The translations under genes were made by a program, and so were the position numbers. This document shows, in pieces, positions 24,395 through 33,467 of a stretch of 64,000 nt of DNA (positions are counted from its first letter, which is position 1; every line of letters begins with the position of its first letter). The stretch lies in assembly GCA_038209775.1 (NCBI GenBank), contig JBBQXK010000009.1, forward strand, positions 1 through 64,000, given 5' to 3'. The stretch comes from JBBQXK01 sp038209775. Its GTDB lineage: Bacteria > Pseudomonadota > Alphaproteobacteria > Rhodobacterales > Rhodobacteraceae. The notes under the pieces are model-generated. The model was not told the DNA's origin, did not search any database, and saw nothing but the letters and a program-made list of their open reading frames with translations.

Positions 24395-25696
24395 GTGGTC
24401 GCGGTGCGCGGATCTGTCCGACGCCGCGACCGCTGCGCAAGATTTCGTCACCCTAGCCCGACAGGTGCGCCGCTGGCCTTTCGTTTCGTCCATACCGCCG
24501 ACATTCATCTTGATTCGCCGCTGAAATCGCTGGCGCTGCGTGATCCTGCGTTGTCGGCGCGTGTGGGGGCGGCCACGCGTGAGGCGTTCCGGGGGGTGGT
24601 TGATCTGTGCCTGCGCGAGGCGGTGGATGCGCTCTTGATCGCGGGGGATTTGTACGACGGGTCGCAGACGTCGATGAAGACGGCGCGGTATCTGGCGGCG
24701 GAACTGGGGCGGCTGGATGCGGCGGGGATAGCCACCTGCATCATCCGGGGCAACCATGATGCCGAGGCGCGGATCACCCGCGAGCTGGTGCTGCCGCCGT
24801 CGGTCACGGTGTTCGGGGCGAAGGCGGGGGTGCGGCGGCTCGGGGATGTGGCCGTGCATGGCATCAGTTTTGCCGAGCCGCACGCGCCGAACAGCCTGTT
24901 GCCACGTTTTGGCGCACCGCAGGCGGGGGCGGTGAACATCGGGATGATGCATACCTCGCTGAACGGGTCGGCGGGGCATGATGTCTATGCGCCCTGCGCG
25001 CTGGCGGACCTTATGGCATCGGGGTTTGGCTATTGGGCGCTGGGGCATGTGCATCGCCGGTCGGTGCATCTGGGGGCCGCCACGGTGGTGATGCCGGGGA
25101 TGCCGCAGGGGCGCGATATCGGCGAGGCGGGGGCGAAATCGGTGACGCTGGTGACGGTGGGCGATGATGGCCGCATCGGGGTTGAGGAGCGTGTGACCGC
25201 CGTTGTGCAGTTTCAGCGGGTGTCGGTGCAGGCGGCGGGGCTGGCCGACTGGCCCGCACTGGTGCGCGCGTTGCAGCAGGCACTTCGGGCGGCGAGGCGG
25301 GACCACGGCGCACCCGATCTGATCCTGCGGCCGGTGATCGAGGGGGCCGATATGCTGGCCTGGCGGCTGGCGCGCGACCGTGACCTGTTGCTGGCCGAAG
25401 CGCAGGCCGAGGGCGAGGCGATCGGCACGGTCTGGATCGACAAGCTGGAGGTGGCGGGCGGGCCGGGCATCGCCCCCGCCGGCGCCTTGGGCGAGTTGGC
25501 CGCGATGCTGGCCGACCCGGGCCCTGCCGCACTGGCCGAAGGGGCCGAGGCGGTGGAGGCGCTGGTGCGGGCGCTGCCTGCGGCCTTGCGCGACCGGTTC
25601 GGGACCGAGGACAGCCGCGACGCGATGGTGACCGCGCTGATGGCCGAGGGGGCGGCGGGGGTGCTGGCGCTGTTGGCGGGGGGGGAGGGCGGCTGA
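24395..25696 (+). CDS. Metallophosphoesterase nuclease subunit (SbcD/YhaO-like)
   Basis: A 433-residue calcineurin-like phosphoesterase of the Mre11/SbcD/YhaO group, expected to be a DNA exo/endonuclease. The metal-binding motifs are present in order: HTADIHLDS, GDLYDGS, GNHDAE, MMHTSLN and GHVHRR. The start is uncertain. A GTG at 24395 gives a 30-residue leader with no family likeness, and the expected start (AFRFVHTADIHL) has only a CTG (about 24474). Its stop overlaps the start of the YhaN-like ATPase (TGATG), so the two are translated together and likely form a complex. Confidence 0.87.
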   Translation: MVAVRGSVRRRDRCARFRHPSPTGAPLAFRFVHTADIHLDSPLKSLALRDPALSARVGAATREAFRGVVDLCLREAVDALLIAGDLYDGSQTSMKTARYLAAELGRLDAAGIATCIIRGNHDAEARITRELVLPPSVTVFGAKAGVRRLGDVAVHGISFAEPHAPNSLLPRFGAPQAGAVNIGMMHTSLNGSAGHDVYAPCALADLMASGFGYWALGHVHRRSVHLGAATVVMPGMPQGRDIGEAGAKSVTLVTVGDDGRIGVEERVTAVVQFQRVSVQAAGLADWPALVRALQQALRAARRDHGAPDLILRPVIEGADMLAWRLARDRDLLLAEAQAEGEAIGTVWIDKLEVAGGPGIAPAGALGELAAMLADPGPAALAEGAEAVEALVRALPAALRDRFGTEDSRDAMVTALMAEGAAGVLALLAGGEGG

Positions 25697-28600
25697 TGCG
25701 GCTGCGGCGGCTGGACCTTGTGCGCTATGGCCGGTTTACCGGCGGGTGTCTGGATTTCGGCGCGCCGGTGGCGGGCGCGCCCGACCTGCATGTCGTCTAC
25801 GGCCCGAACGAGGCGGGCAAGTCGACGGCGCTGAACGCCTGGCTGGACCTGTTGTTCGGGATCGAGGCGCAGTCGGGTTATGCGTTCCTGCACCCCTATG
25901 CCACCATGCGGATCGGGGCCGAGGTAGAGACCGGGGGGCGGGTGCTGGCCCTGTCGCGGATCAAGGGGAACAAGGGCACGCTTCTGGGCGAGAGCGACCG
26001 CCCCGTGCCCGAGGCGGTGGTTCTGGGGGCGCTGGGCGGTCTGGACCGGCGGGCCCTGCGCGAGATGTTCTCGCTTGACGACGAGACGCTGGAGGCGGGC
26101 GGCAACAGCATTCTGGACAGCGACGGCGAGGTGGGCCAGTTGCTGTTCGCTTCAGGCGCCGGGCTGGCGGGGTTCGCGCCGGGGCTGGCCGCCTTGCGCA
26201 AGACGCCCGACCCGTTCTTTCGCGCGCCACGGTCGGGGGCCTTGACCGAGATGAAGGCGCGGCTCGCGACGCTGGACGCAGATCGCGCGCGGCTGGATAC
26301 AGATGCGCGGGGGTACAAGCGGCTGCTTGAGGCGCGCGATGACGCCCGGGGTGTGCTGGAGGCCGCCGAGGCGGGGCGGCGGGCACCGATGGCGGCGCTT
26401 GCGGGTGTGCAGCGCAGGCTGGCGGCACTGCCGTCGCTGCGGGCGCTGGAGGGGGTCGAGGCGCGGCTGGCGGGGATGCCGGACTTGGCCGCACCGCCCC
26501 AGGGGTGGGCGGCGGAACTGGCCGCGCTGGAACAGGCAAGGGCGGCGGGGGCCGGGCGGCTGGGCGCGCTTTGCACCGCGCTGGACGGGTTGCGGGCCGA
26601 GCGGGCGGCGTTGGTGCCCGATCCGGCGGTGCTGGCCGAGCGGGGGCGGATCGGGGCTGTGGCGGCGTTGCGGTCGGGCCATGACGAGGCGGTCAAGGAC
26701 CTGCCCGCGCGGCGGGGCGAGGCGGCAGCGCTGGCCCTGCGCATTGCGGCGGCGCTGGACCGGCTGGGCCGGGCGGGGGCCGATCCGGCGCAGGTTCTGC
26801 CCGACCGGGCAGCGGTGGCCACCCTGCGCGCGTTGATCGAGGCGCGGTCCGGCGTGGGGCAGGCGCTGGATACGGCGCTTGGCGAGGTGGCGCTGGCGCG
26901 GGGCGCGCGGGACCGGGCGCTGGCCGATGGCGCGGGTGAGGCGGGCGTGGTGGGCGATACCGCGGCGCTGGCGCTGCTGTTGCGCCGCGTGCAGGACGAG
27001 GCACCGGTGGCGGCGCATTCGCGCGCGACCGAGGCGGTGGATGCCGCCGGTCTGGCGCTGGACCAGCGGTTGCGGTCGCTGCTGCCCTGGGCGGGCGGCG
27101 GGGTGGAACTGGCTGGGCTGGTGCTGCCCGGGCCGGGGGTGATCGCGGGATGGAAGGCCGGGGGCGCGCAGGCGTCAGAGGCGCGGGCCACGGCGGTGGC
27201 CGATCTGCGGCGGCTGGATGCGGGGCTGGCCGGAGGTGTGGTGGCTGAGGTTGCCGGTGGTGTGACGCTGGATACGGTCGCGGAGGCGCGGGCGCTGCGT
27301 GAGGCGGCGTGGGCCGCGCATCGGGCGGCGCTGGATGCCGGGTCCGCGTCGGCGTTCGAGGCCGCGATGCGGCGGGACGATGCTGTAACGGCCCGTCTGG
27401 CCGAAACGCTGGCCGAGGTGCGCAGGCGGGCCGAGGCCGAGGTGGCGCGGGCCGTGCTGGTGCAGGAGCGGGGCCTGGCGGCGGGGCGGCTGGCGGCGGC
27501 GGAAGCGGATCAGCAGAGCCTTGACGCCGCGATGGCTGTGGCGCTGTCGGCCTGCGGCCTGCCGCCGATGTCGCCCGAGGCGCTGGAGGGGTGGATGGCG
27601 CTGCGTCGCGTGGCGGTTGACGGCTGGGATGCGCTGGGCGCCGCGCGCAAGGGCGAAGCGCGGGCGCGGGCGGCGGTGGACGCGGCGCGGGCAGGGCTGG
27701 CCGCGGGTCTGGCCGAGGCCGGGGTTTCGGTCGGCCCCGACGAAGGGCTGACGGTGCTGATGGCGCGGGCCGGGGCGTTGTGCGCGCTGGCGGCAGAGCG
27801 GGTGGCACAGCAACAGGCGCAGCGTCGGGCCGTGGCGGAGGTGACGCTGCGTGAGGCGGCCGAGGCGCAGGCGCGGGCAGCGCTGGCGGAATGGCAGGGC
27901 CGCTGGGTGGCGGCATTGGCGGCCGCTGGGATGGCTGCCGGCCACAGTGTGGATGCGGCGCGTGAGGATATTGCGGTGCTTGAGGGGCTGGCGGCGGATC
28001 ACCGGGCGCATGTGGAACTTGCCGACCGGGTGACCAAGATGCAGGCGAACGAGGCGGGCTATGCCGTTGCAGTGGGCGCATTGGGCAGCGCGCTGGGCAT
28101 GGTGGCAGAGGCGTCGACGCGGCTGGCGGATGCGATTGCCGCACGGCTGGCGCAGGCTGCGGCGACGGCAGAGCGGGTTGACGTGCTGGAGGGCAAGCTG
28201 GCCGTCGCCCTGCGCGAGGCCGGGGCGCAGCAGCAGGCGCTGGAGGCAACCGAGGCCCGCATCGGCGCGATGGTGGCGGGGTTTGGTGCGGCGGATGCGG
28301 CCGATCTGGCGCGGCGGCTGGCGCTGGCGGCGGCGCGGGTGCAGGCGCTGGATGAGGCGGCAAGGCTGGCCGAGGCGCTGTGCGAGGCGCTGGAAGAGCC
28401 CGACGCAGGGGCCGCGCGGGCGGCGCTGGCGGGGCTGGACCGGGATGTTCTGACCGCCGAGAGGCAGGCGTTGGACGACGAGGTTACGGCGCGCGGGGCG
28501 GTATCGCAGGCGGCCTATGCGGCGCTGTCCGAGGCGCAGCAACGGCTGGACGGCGTGGGCGGCGATGATGCCGTGCTGCATCTGGCCGAGGCGCGCGAGA

Positions 28601-29103
28601 CGCTGCTGCTGGAGATGGCCGATGAGGCCGAGGCGCATCTGGCGCGGCGGCTGGGCCTGATCGCGGTGGAACACGGGCTGCGCCGGTATCGCGACAAGCA
28701 CCGCAGCGCGATGCTTGATGCCGCGTCGGCGGCGTTCCGGACGATGACGCGGGGCGCCTATGCGGGGCTTGCGACCCAGCCCGAAGGCGCGCGCGAGGTG
28801 CTGGTGGCGCTGTCGGCGGGTGGCGGGTCAAAGCGCGCGGCGGATCTGTCAAAAGGCACGCGGTTCCAGTTGTATCTGGCGCTGCGGGTTGCGGCCTATC
28901 ACGAGCGGGCGGCGCAGGGGCCGGTGCCACCGTTTGTGGCCGACGACATCATGGAAACGTTTGACGATGACCGCGCCGCCGAGGCGTTTGCGGTGATGGC
29001 GGGCATGGCCGGGGTGGGGCAGGTGATCTATCTGACCCACCACCGCCATCTGTGCGACATCGCGCGCGAGGTCTGTCCGCAGGTGCGTCTGCACCAGTTG
29101 TAG
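25696..29103 (+). CDS. SMC-like ATPase (SbcC/YhaN-like)
   Basis: A 1135-residue ABC/SMC-type ATPase. The N-terminal half-site has the P-loop VVYGPNEAGKSTALNAW near residue 37. A very long Ala/Arg/Glu-rich coiled coil follows (about residues 190-960). The C-terminal half-site has KGTRFQLYLALRVA and FVADDIMETFDDDRAAEAF, the signature, Walker B and D-loop region, then YLTHHRHLCDIA. This is the arrangement of YhaN, the ATPase partner of YhaO. With the upstream nuclease it probably processes DNA ends or hairpins. Unlike SbcC I see no zinc-hook CxxC in the coiled coil. Confidence 0.88.
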   Translation: MRLRRLDLVRYGRFTGGCLDFGAPVAGAPDLHVVYGPNEAGKSTALNAWLDLLFGIEAQSGYAFLHPYATMRIGAEVETGGRVLALSRIKGNKGTLLGESDRPVPEAVVLGALGGLDRRALREMFSLDDETLEAGGNSILDSDGEVGQLLFASGAGLAGFAPGLAALRKTPDPFFRAPRSGALTEMKARLATLDADRARLDTDARGYKRLLEARDDARGVLEAAEAGRRAPMAALAGVQRRLAALPSLRALEGVEARLAGMPDLAAPPQGWAAELAALEQARAAGAGRLGALCTALDGLRAERAALVPDPAVLAERGRIGAVAALRSGHDEAVKDLPARRGEAAALALRIAAALDRLGRAGADPAQVLPDRAAVATLRALIEARSGVGQALDTALGEVALARGARDRALADGAGEAGVVGDTAALALLLRRVQDEAPVAAHSRATEAVDAAGLALDQRLRSLLPWAGGGVELAGLVLPGPGVIAGWKAGGAQASEARATAVADLRRLDAGLAGGVVAEVAGGVTLDTVAEARALREAAWAAHRAALDAGSASAFEAAMRRDDAVTARLAETLAEVRRRAEAEVARAVLVQERGLAAGRLAAAEADQQSLDAAMAVALSACGLPPMSPEALEGWMALRRVAVDGWDALGAARKGEARARAAVDAARAGLAAGLAEAGVSVGPDEGLTVLMARAGALCALAAERVAQQQAQRRAVAEVTLREAAEAQARAALAEWQGRWVAALAAAGMAAGHSVDAAREDIAVLEGLAADHRAHVELADRVTKMQANEAGYAVAVGALGSALGMVAEASTRLADAIAARLAQAAATAERVDVLEGKLAVALREAGAQQQALEATEARIGAMVAGFGAADAADLARRLALAAARVQALDEAARLAEALCEALEEPDAGAARAALAGLDRDVLTAERQALDDEVTARGAVSQAAYAALSEAQQRLDGVGGDDAVLHLAEARETLLLEMADEAEAHLARRLGLIAVEHGLRRYRDKHRSAMLDAASAAFRTMTRGAYAGLATQPEGAREVLVALSAGGGSKRAADLSKGTRFQLYLALRVAAYHERAAQGPVPPFVADDIMETFDDDRAAEAFAVMAGMAGVGQVIYLTHHRHLCDIAREVCPQVRLHQL

Positions 29104-29107
29104 GGTG

Positions 29108-29815
29108 TCAGTTCCCGAACAGTGTGGTGTCAAGACTGATGGCCAGTGCGAAATAGCCGTCATAATCGGACCCGTCGTAATAGCGCAGGTCAATCGCGGT
29201 CTGATCGGTGACGGCATAGGCTGCACCGAAATCCCACTCCCGCTGGCTTGGGTAATCCTCGACCTCATAGACACCGTAGTTTGCCGACAGGGTCCATTTG
29301 TCGGACACATAGTATTCGCCGTAGACATAGGCGTTGCCCAGTTCGTTTTCCGGATCATAGGCAAGGTCCAGCCCCAGACCCACCTTGTCGCCCACCGGCA
29401 GGAACAGGCCCAGCGTGACCTCGCCACAGCAGTCGCCACCGGCACGCGGATAGTAATAGCGGGTATAGCCGATGTCATAGGACAGGCCCGAGGCCAGTTC
29501 GCCGCGATAGCCGAGGTAGATATCCACCTCGTTGTCGGTCTTCTCATCGGTCGCCATGCCGTAGACGCCAAGGTAGAAGCCGTTGATTTCGCCCTCGATA
29601 TAGGATTCCGCGCTGAGCGAGGTGCCGGTGTCGCGGCCGTATTCGCCGCTGGTGAATTCGAGCGTGATGCCTGCGGTGACCACAAACCCCGCCGCCGTGT
29701 CGCCCTGGGTGCTGATCACCGCACCGGTGGCGGCGCTGCGGGCCCGCGGGGTGTCGGCCAGCGCCGGGGTGGCAAGGGCAAGCGTGGCGGCAATCAGGGT
29801 AAGCGAGGGGTGCAT
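29108..29815 (-). CDS. TIGR02001-like small outer-membrane beta-barrel protein
   Basis: A 235-residue secreted protein starting MHPSLTLIAATLALATPALA with a clear signal peptide. The mature part has alternating aromatic beta strands (GFYLGVYGMATDEKTDNEVD, YTRYYYP, LDLAYDPENELGNAYVYGEY, IDLRYYDGSDYDGYFALAIS) ending in a Phe-Gly-Asn terminus, typical of small TIGR02001-type barrels. The function is unknown. It converges on the YhaN-like gene with four bases between their ends. Confidence 0.72.
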   Translation of the reverse strand: MHPSLTLIAATLALATPALADTPRARSAATGAVISTQGDTAAGFVVTAGITLEFTSGEYGRDTGTSLSAESYIEGEINGFYLGVYGMATDEKTDNEVDIYLGYRGELASGLSYDIGYTRYYYPRAGGDCCGEVTLGLFLPVGDKVGLGLDLAYDPENELGNAYVYGEYYVSDKWTLSANYGVYEVEDYPSQREWDFGAAYAVTDQTAIDLRYYDGSDYDGYFALAISLDTTLFGN

Positions 29816-30028
29816 GGCCGGGGCTCCGCTATTGACTGGCTGTATAGAATGGGAATTCCGCCGCTGCGGCAAGAAGAAACCGCGGCCCGGCGGGCGGGAA
29901 GGTGCGCGTGCCTGGGCGTCCGCTGGCGTCGACGTTCGGTTGCGGATGTGGCGGATTGGGGTCGCGAGCCTTGACTGTCGGCCTTATCGCTGCACGGATG
30001 GCAGGCATGGGCAAGGGGCGGGGGGCAG

Positions 30029-30412
30029 ATGTATCTCTACATCACCGTTGGCACGAATGATCTGGCAAAGGCGCAGCCTTTTTATGATGCGGTGATGCCG
30101 GTGCTGGGGCTGGTCTGCCGGTCGGCGGATGGCGAGGAACTGGGCTATGGCCTGCCTGCGCCGGCGCGGATCACATTCTGGGTGACGATGCCCTTTGACA
30201 AGTCACCGGCGACGGTGGGCAACGGGTCGATGCTGGCGTTTCAGGCGGCGACCCGGGCGCAGGTCGATGCGTTTCATGCGGCGGGTCTGGGTGCCGCGGG
30301 CAGGGATGAGGGTGCGCCGGGGCTGCGGCCGTACGGCGCGCATTTTTATGCCTGCTATCTGCGTGATCCTGACGGCAACAAGCTGTCGGTGGTGTGCGAG
30401 ACGCCGGAGTAG
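30029..30412 (+). CDS. VOC (glyoxalase/bleomycin-resistance) fold protein
   Basis: A 127-residue single-domain vicinal-oxygen-chelate protein. The opening MYLYITVGTNDLAKAQPFYDAVMPVLGL and the end GAHFYACYLRDPDGNKLSVVCE are characteristic. Members are metal-dependent lyases, dioxygenases or resistance proteins; the substrate cannot be inferred. It is a lone gene followed by repeat family 2. Confidence 0.85.
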   Translation: MYLYITVGTNDLAKAQPFYDAVMPVLGLVCRSADGEELGYGLPAPARITFWVTMPFDKSPATVGNGSMLAFQAATRAQVDAFHAAGLGAAGRDEGAPGLRPYGAHFYACYLRDPDGNKLSVVCETPE

Positions 30413-30466
30413 CGACGTTGGGGTTTCCGGCGGATTGATGACAGGGCAGACGTCACTGCCAGAAGC

Positions 30467-30507
30467 GATTTCTTCAAAGAAATCGTGCCGGATTTTTCGG
30501 AAAATCC
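30467..30507. repeat. Intergenic repeat family 2 (second copy)
   Basis: The first hairpin gatttcttcaaagaaatc and the gtgcc linker are identical to those at 19307. The second hairpin, ggatttttcggaaaatcc, has changed on both arms while staying paired, which suggests that structure rather than sequence is kept. It lies between convergent genes and probably acts as their terminator. Confidence 0.75.
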
Positions 30508-30554
30508 GGTGGGGCGCGGTGGGGCGTTTTGGCTGCGGGAAGGCGGTTCAAGGC

Positions 30555-32636
30555 CTATCCGGGCAGCAGGCTGTCGCCGGGGGCAAGGGCCGCCACCTCG
30601 CGCCGGAACGACAGGGCATCGCCCCGGTCGGGGGCGTCGATCCCTTCGGCATAGCGGCGGCCCGCATAGGTGGCCCAGGCGATGGGGCCGGGGGCCTGCG
30701 CGTCACCGATGATGTCCAGTGACCGGATGCCACTGCTGCGCCAGTCGGTGGCCATGAGGTTTGTGTAGAGGCTGTCGTTGCCGGTGCGCGAGGTGACCAG
30801 CAGGACGGCATCGGTGGCGACGGTGGTTTCGCGGCCCGTGTAGGTGCAGGCAAGCGTGGTTTCGGACGCCAGCGATACCGGGGCGTGGGACAGGGTGAGG
30901 GTGACGCCCTGTTCCATCAGGCGGCGCTGGATGCGGCCCTGTTCGAGGGTGTTCGTGGTCCATTCTGCGACGCGCGCGGCGGGGGTCACGAGATGCACCG
31001 TGCAGCCCCTTGCCGCGAGGACTTCGGCCATGACCGAAGCCATGTAGAAATGATCATCGTCATAGATCATGACGCGGCCCCCGGTGGGGCCACCCCCCGC
31101 CATCAGGTCATCGGGGGTGAAGAGGGGCAGGTCGGGGTCGGTGGGGATGGGGGCCAGATGGTGGCGCGCGACGGCATCGCGCCGCCAATGCGCGCCGGTG
31201 GCGATGGCCACATGATCGGCACCAAAGCCCAGCACGTCATCGGGGGTCAGGCGGCTGTCGCGGTACACCTCGACATTCGACAGGGGGGCGATCTGGCCCG
31301 CGCGCCAGTCGGCGACACGGCCCCAGGCCGACAGGCCGGGCAGCTTGCGCTCAAGCGCCACGCGGCCCCCGAGCGTGGCGGTCGCCTCGGCCAGCGTGAC
31401 CTTGTAGCCGCGTTTGCCTAAGACCGTAGCAGCCTCAAGCCCCGCAGGGCCTGCGCCGACGATCAGGATGCTTTGAGACGGGCCCTTGGGGCGCATGCGT
31501 TCGGGATGCCAGCCCTTGCGCCATTCCTCCATGAAGGCGGTGTTCTGGGTGCAACGGCTTATGGCACCCGTCATGTCGCCCGAGACACAGATGTTGCAGC
31601 CGATGCATTCGCGGATGTCGTCGGTGCGGCCTTCGTCGATCTTCCTTGGCAGGAAGGGGTCGGCGATGGAGGGGCGGGCGGCACCGACGAAGTCAAGGAG
31701 GCCGGATCTGATCTGGCGCACCATGGCGTCGGGGCTGGTGAAACGGCCAACACCCACGACAGGCTTGTCGGTCAGGGCCTTGATGCCGCGCACGAGGTCC
31801 TCTTGCGCGCCTTCGCCGGTGAAACGCGAGGTGCCCGAGCATTCCTCCCACGTGCCATGCGCCAGATCCCAGAGGTCGGGAAGGTCGGCGTGCATCGCGA
31901 TGAAATCACGCAACTCGGCGTTGGACAGGCCGCGCGGGCCGCCCTCGTGCAGGGACAGGCGCAGGGTGATGCCCATTTCGCCTTTGGTCACTTCGCGTGC
32001 GTCCTCAATGACTTCGCGCAGGAACCTCGCGCGGTTTGTGAGGCTGCCGCCGTAGGCGTCGGTGCGCAGGTTGGTGGCGCGGGACAGGAAGTGCTGGAAG
32101 ATGCCGAAGCCGTGCGCGCCGTAGAGGCAGATGAGGTCGAACCCTGCCTGATGGGCGCGGCGGAACGCGGCGCGGAACCAGCGGCGAAGGTCGTCGATGT
32201 CGGTCAGGGCCAGCGCGCGGGCCTGAACGGGGTCAGAGGTGAAGGTGAGGATCGGGCCTGCGGACACCGCCAGCGGCACCTCGCGGGAATAGAGGTTGGG
32301 GCCGTTGATGCCGGAATAGGCAAGCTGGATGCCCGCCAGTGCGCCGTGCGATTTCATTGCCTCGGCCATGCGGGCGAGGGCGGGGATATCGCAGTCCTCC
32401 CACAGGTGCTGTTCGATGAAGGGGGTGATTTCGGAGGTGGGATGGATTTCGGTCTGTTCGGTGAAGATGACGCCCCAGCCACCCTCGGCCTTGGTGCGGC
32501 GCATTTCGGTGACGGCAGAGGGGTCACGGTAGCCGCCGCCGTTGCAGTGCGGCACCTGGAAGAAGCGGTTCTTTGCCACCTTGGGCCCGATGCGGACGGG
32601 TTCAAAAAGGATGTCAAAGCGTGGGTCTCTGGGCAT
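30555..32636 (-). CDS. Trimethylamine/dimethylamine-dehydrogenase-like iron-sulfur flavoprotein
   Basis: A 693-residue member of the old-yellow-enzyme/trimethylamine dehydrogenase group. An N-terminal FMN TIM barrel (about 1-350) starts FDILFEPVRIGPKVAKNRFF and includes CLYGAHGFG and FVGAARPSIADPFL. The 4Fe-4S binding run is CIGCNICVSGDMTGAISRC. An FAD/ADP-binding domain follows (ILIVGAGPAGLEAATVLG, about residue 395). The enzyme probably demethylates or oxidises a methylated or polyamine-like amine. It follows a nitrilase-family gene by two bases, downstream of the polyamine-type importer, which suggests import and breakdown of one substrate. Confidence 0.85.
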   Translation of the reverse strand: MPRDPRFDILFEPVRIGPKVAKNRFFQVPHCNGGGYRDPSAVTEMRRTKAEGGWGVIFTEQTEIHPTSEITPFIEQHLWEDCDIPALARMAEAMKSHGALAGIQLAYSGINGPNLYSREVPLAVSAGPILTFTSDPVQARALALTDIDDLRRWFRAAFRRAHQAGFDLICLYGAHGFGIFQHFLSRATNLRTDAYGGSLTNRARFLREVIEDAREVTKGEMGITLRLSLHEGGPRGLSNAELRDFIAMHADLPDLWDLAHGTWEECSGTSRFTGEGAQEDLVRGIKALTDKPVVGVGRFTSPDAMVRQIRSGLLDFVGAARPSIADPFLPRKIDEGRTDDIRECIGCNICVSGDMTGAISRCTQNTAFMEEWRKGWHPERMRPKGPSQSILIVGAGPAGLEAATVLGKRGYKVTLAEATATLGGRVALERKLPGLSAWGRVADWRAGQIAPLSNVEVYRDSRLTPDDVLGFGADHVAIATGAHWRRDAVARHHLAPIPTDPDLPLFTPDDLMAGGGPTGGRVMIYDDDHFYMASVMAEVLAARGCTVHLVTPAARVAEWTTNTLEQGRIQRRLMEQGVTLTLSHAPVSLASETTLACTYTGRETTVATDAVLLVTSRTGNDSLYTNLMATDWRSSGIRSLDIIGDAQAPGPIAWATYAGRRYAEGIDAPDRGDALSFRREVAALAPGDSLLPG

Positions 32637-32638
32637 GG

Positions 32639-33397
32639 TCAGACCTTGCGGAAATCGGCGGCTTGGGTGGACCGGCGCGCGGGGTCGGGTTCGGGGATGT
32701 CGGCGATCAGGAGGGCCGGCCCCGTGCCCGCACGCGCCAGCACCTCGCCATGCGGGCCGATGATCTGCGAGCCGCCGACGTAGGTCAGGTCGCCCTCGGT
32801 TCCACAGTAGTTGGCATAGGCGATGGCGAGGCCGTGGTTCGCGGCCATCGTCGGCACGGTGACATCGACGACATGGGTGAACGGTGCCATGTTGGCGGTG
32901 GGCACGAGGATCAGGCTGACGCCGCGTGCCGACAGGGCGGCGACGTGGGGGGCGAACTCGATGTCGTAGCAGATCAGGATGGCGGCGGACGTGTCGGCCA
33001 GATCGAAGGTTTCATAGGCGTTCCCCGGTTGATAAAGCGCGGCCTCGCGGGGGCCGTAGAGTTGCAGTTTGCGGTAGTGGGCGATCTCGACGCCTGTCGC
33101 ATCGAAAGCCACGGCGGCGTTGTGGACCTGTGCGCCGTCGCGTTCGGCGTAGCCGGTGACAAGGGCGCAGCCGGCGTTGCGGGCAAGCGTGGCCAAGGCC
33201 TGATGCCATGCGCCGCCACGGGGTTGGGCAAGGGCCGCGATGGTGTTGCAGTTGTAGCCGGGCAGGAAGGTTTCGGGGGCCACAAGGGCCGAGGCCCCGG
33301 CGGCACCCGCCGCCATCAGCGCAGGGGCGAGTGTGGCGAGGGCGCTGGTGGCGTCCCCTGCAGGGGAGGTGGTCTGCAAGACTGCGAGACGCATCAC
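32639..33397 (-). CDS. Carbon-nitrogen hydrolase (nitrilase superfamily amidase)
   Basis: A 252-residue amidase with the catalytic triad of the family visible: Glu in LVAPETFLPGYN, Lys in HYRKLQLYGPRE and Cys in ILICYDIEFAPH. Members include N-carbamoylputrescine amidase, omega-amidase and 5-aminopentanamidase. It is packed against the dehydrogenase gene. A family-1 repeat separates it from the importer's binding-protein gene, which may reduce readthrough. The start is one of two adjacent ATGs at 33397 and 33394. Confidence 0.85.
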   Translation of the reverse strand: MMRLAVLQTTSPAGDATSALATLAPALMAAGAAGASALVAPETFLPGYNCNTIAALAQPRGGAWHQALATLARNAGCALVTGYAERDGAQVHNAAVAFDATGVEIAHYRKLQLYGPREAALYQPGNAYETFDLADTSAAILICYDIEFAPHVAALSARGVSLILVPTANMAPFTHVVDVTVPTMAANHGLAIAYANYCGTEGDLTYVGGSQIIGPHGEVLARAGTGPALLIADIPEPDPARRSTQAADFRKV

Positions 33398-33400
33398 CCT

Positions 33401-33458
33401 GCAGCGGGGGGCTGTCTGCCCCCCGCACCCCCCGAGGATATTTCTGCAAAGATGAAAG
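33401..33458 (+). repeat. Intergenic repeat family 1 (copy)
   Basis: A gggggg/cccccc hairpin is followed by gcaccccccg and the arm aggatatttctgcaaagatg. It lies inside the presumed importer-amidase operon, in the antisense orientation relative to it. Confidence 0.8.
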
Positions 33459-33467
33459 GCGGAAGGG

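Noticed and set aside
24380..24480. Short separate gene between flotillin and the nuclease gene
   Set aside because: The ATG at 24382 and the GTG at 24395 open frames without independent features; the segment is better read as spacer or the uncertain N-terminus of the nuclease.
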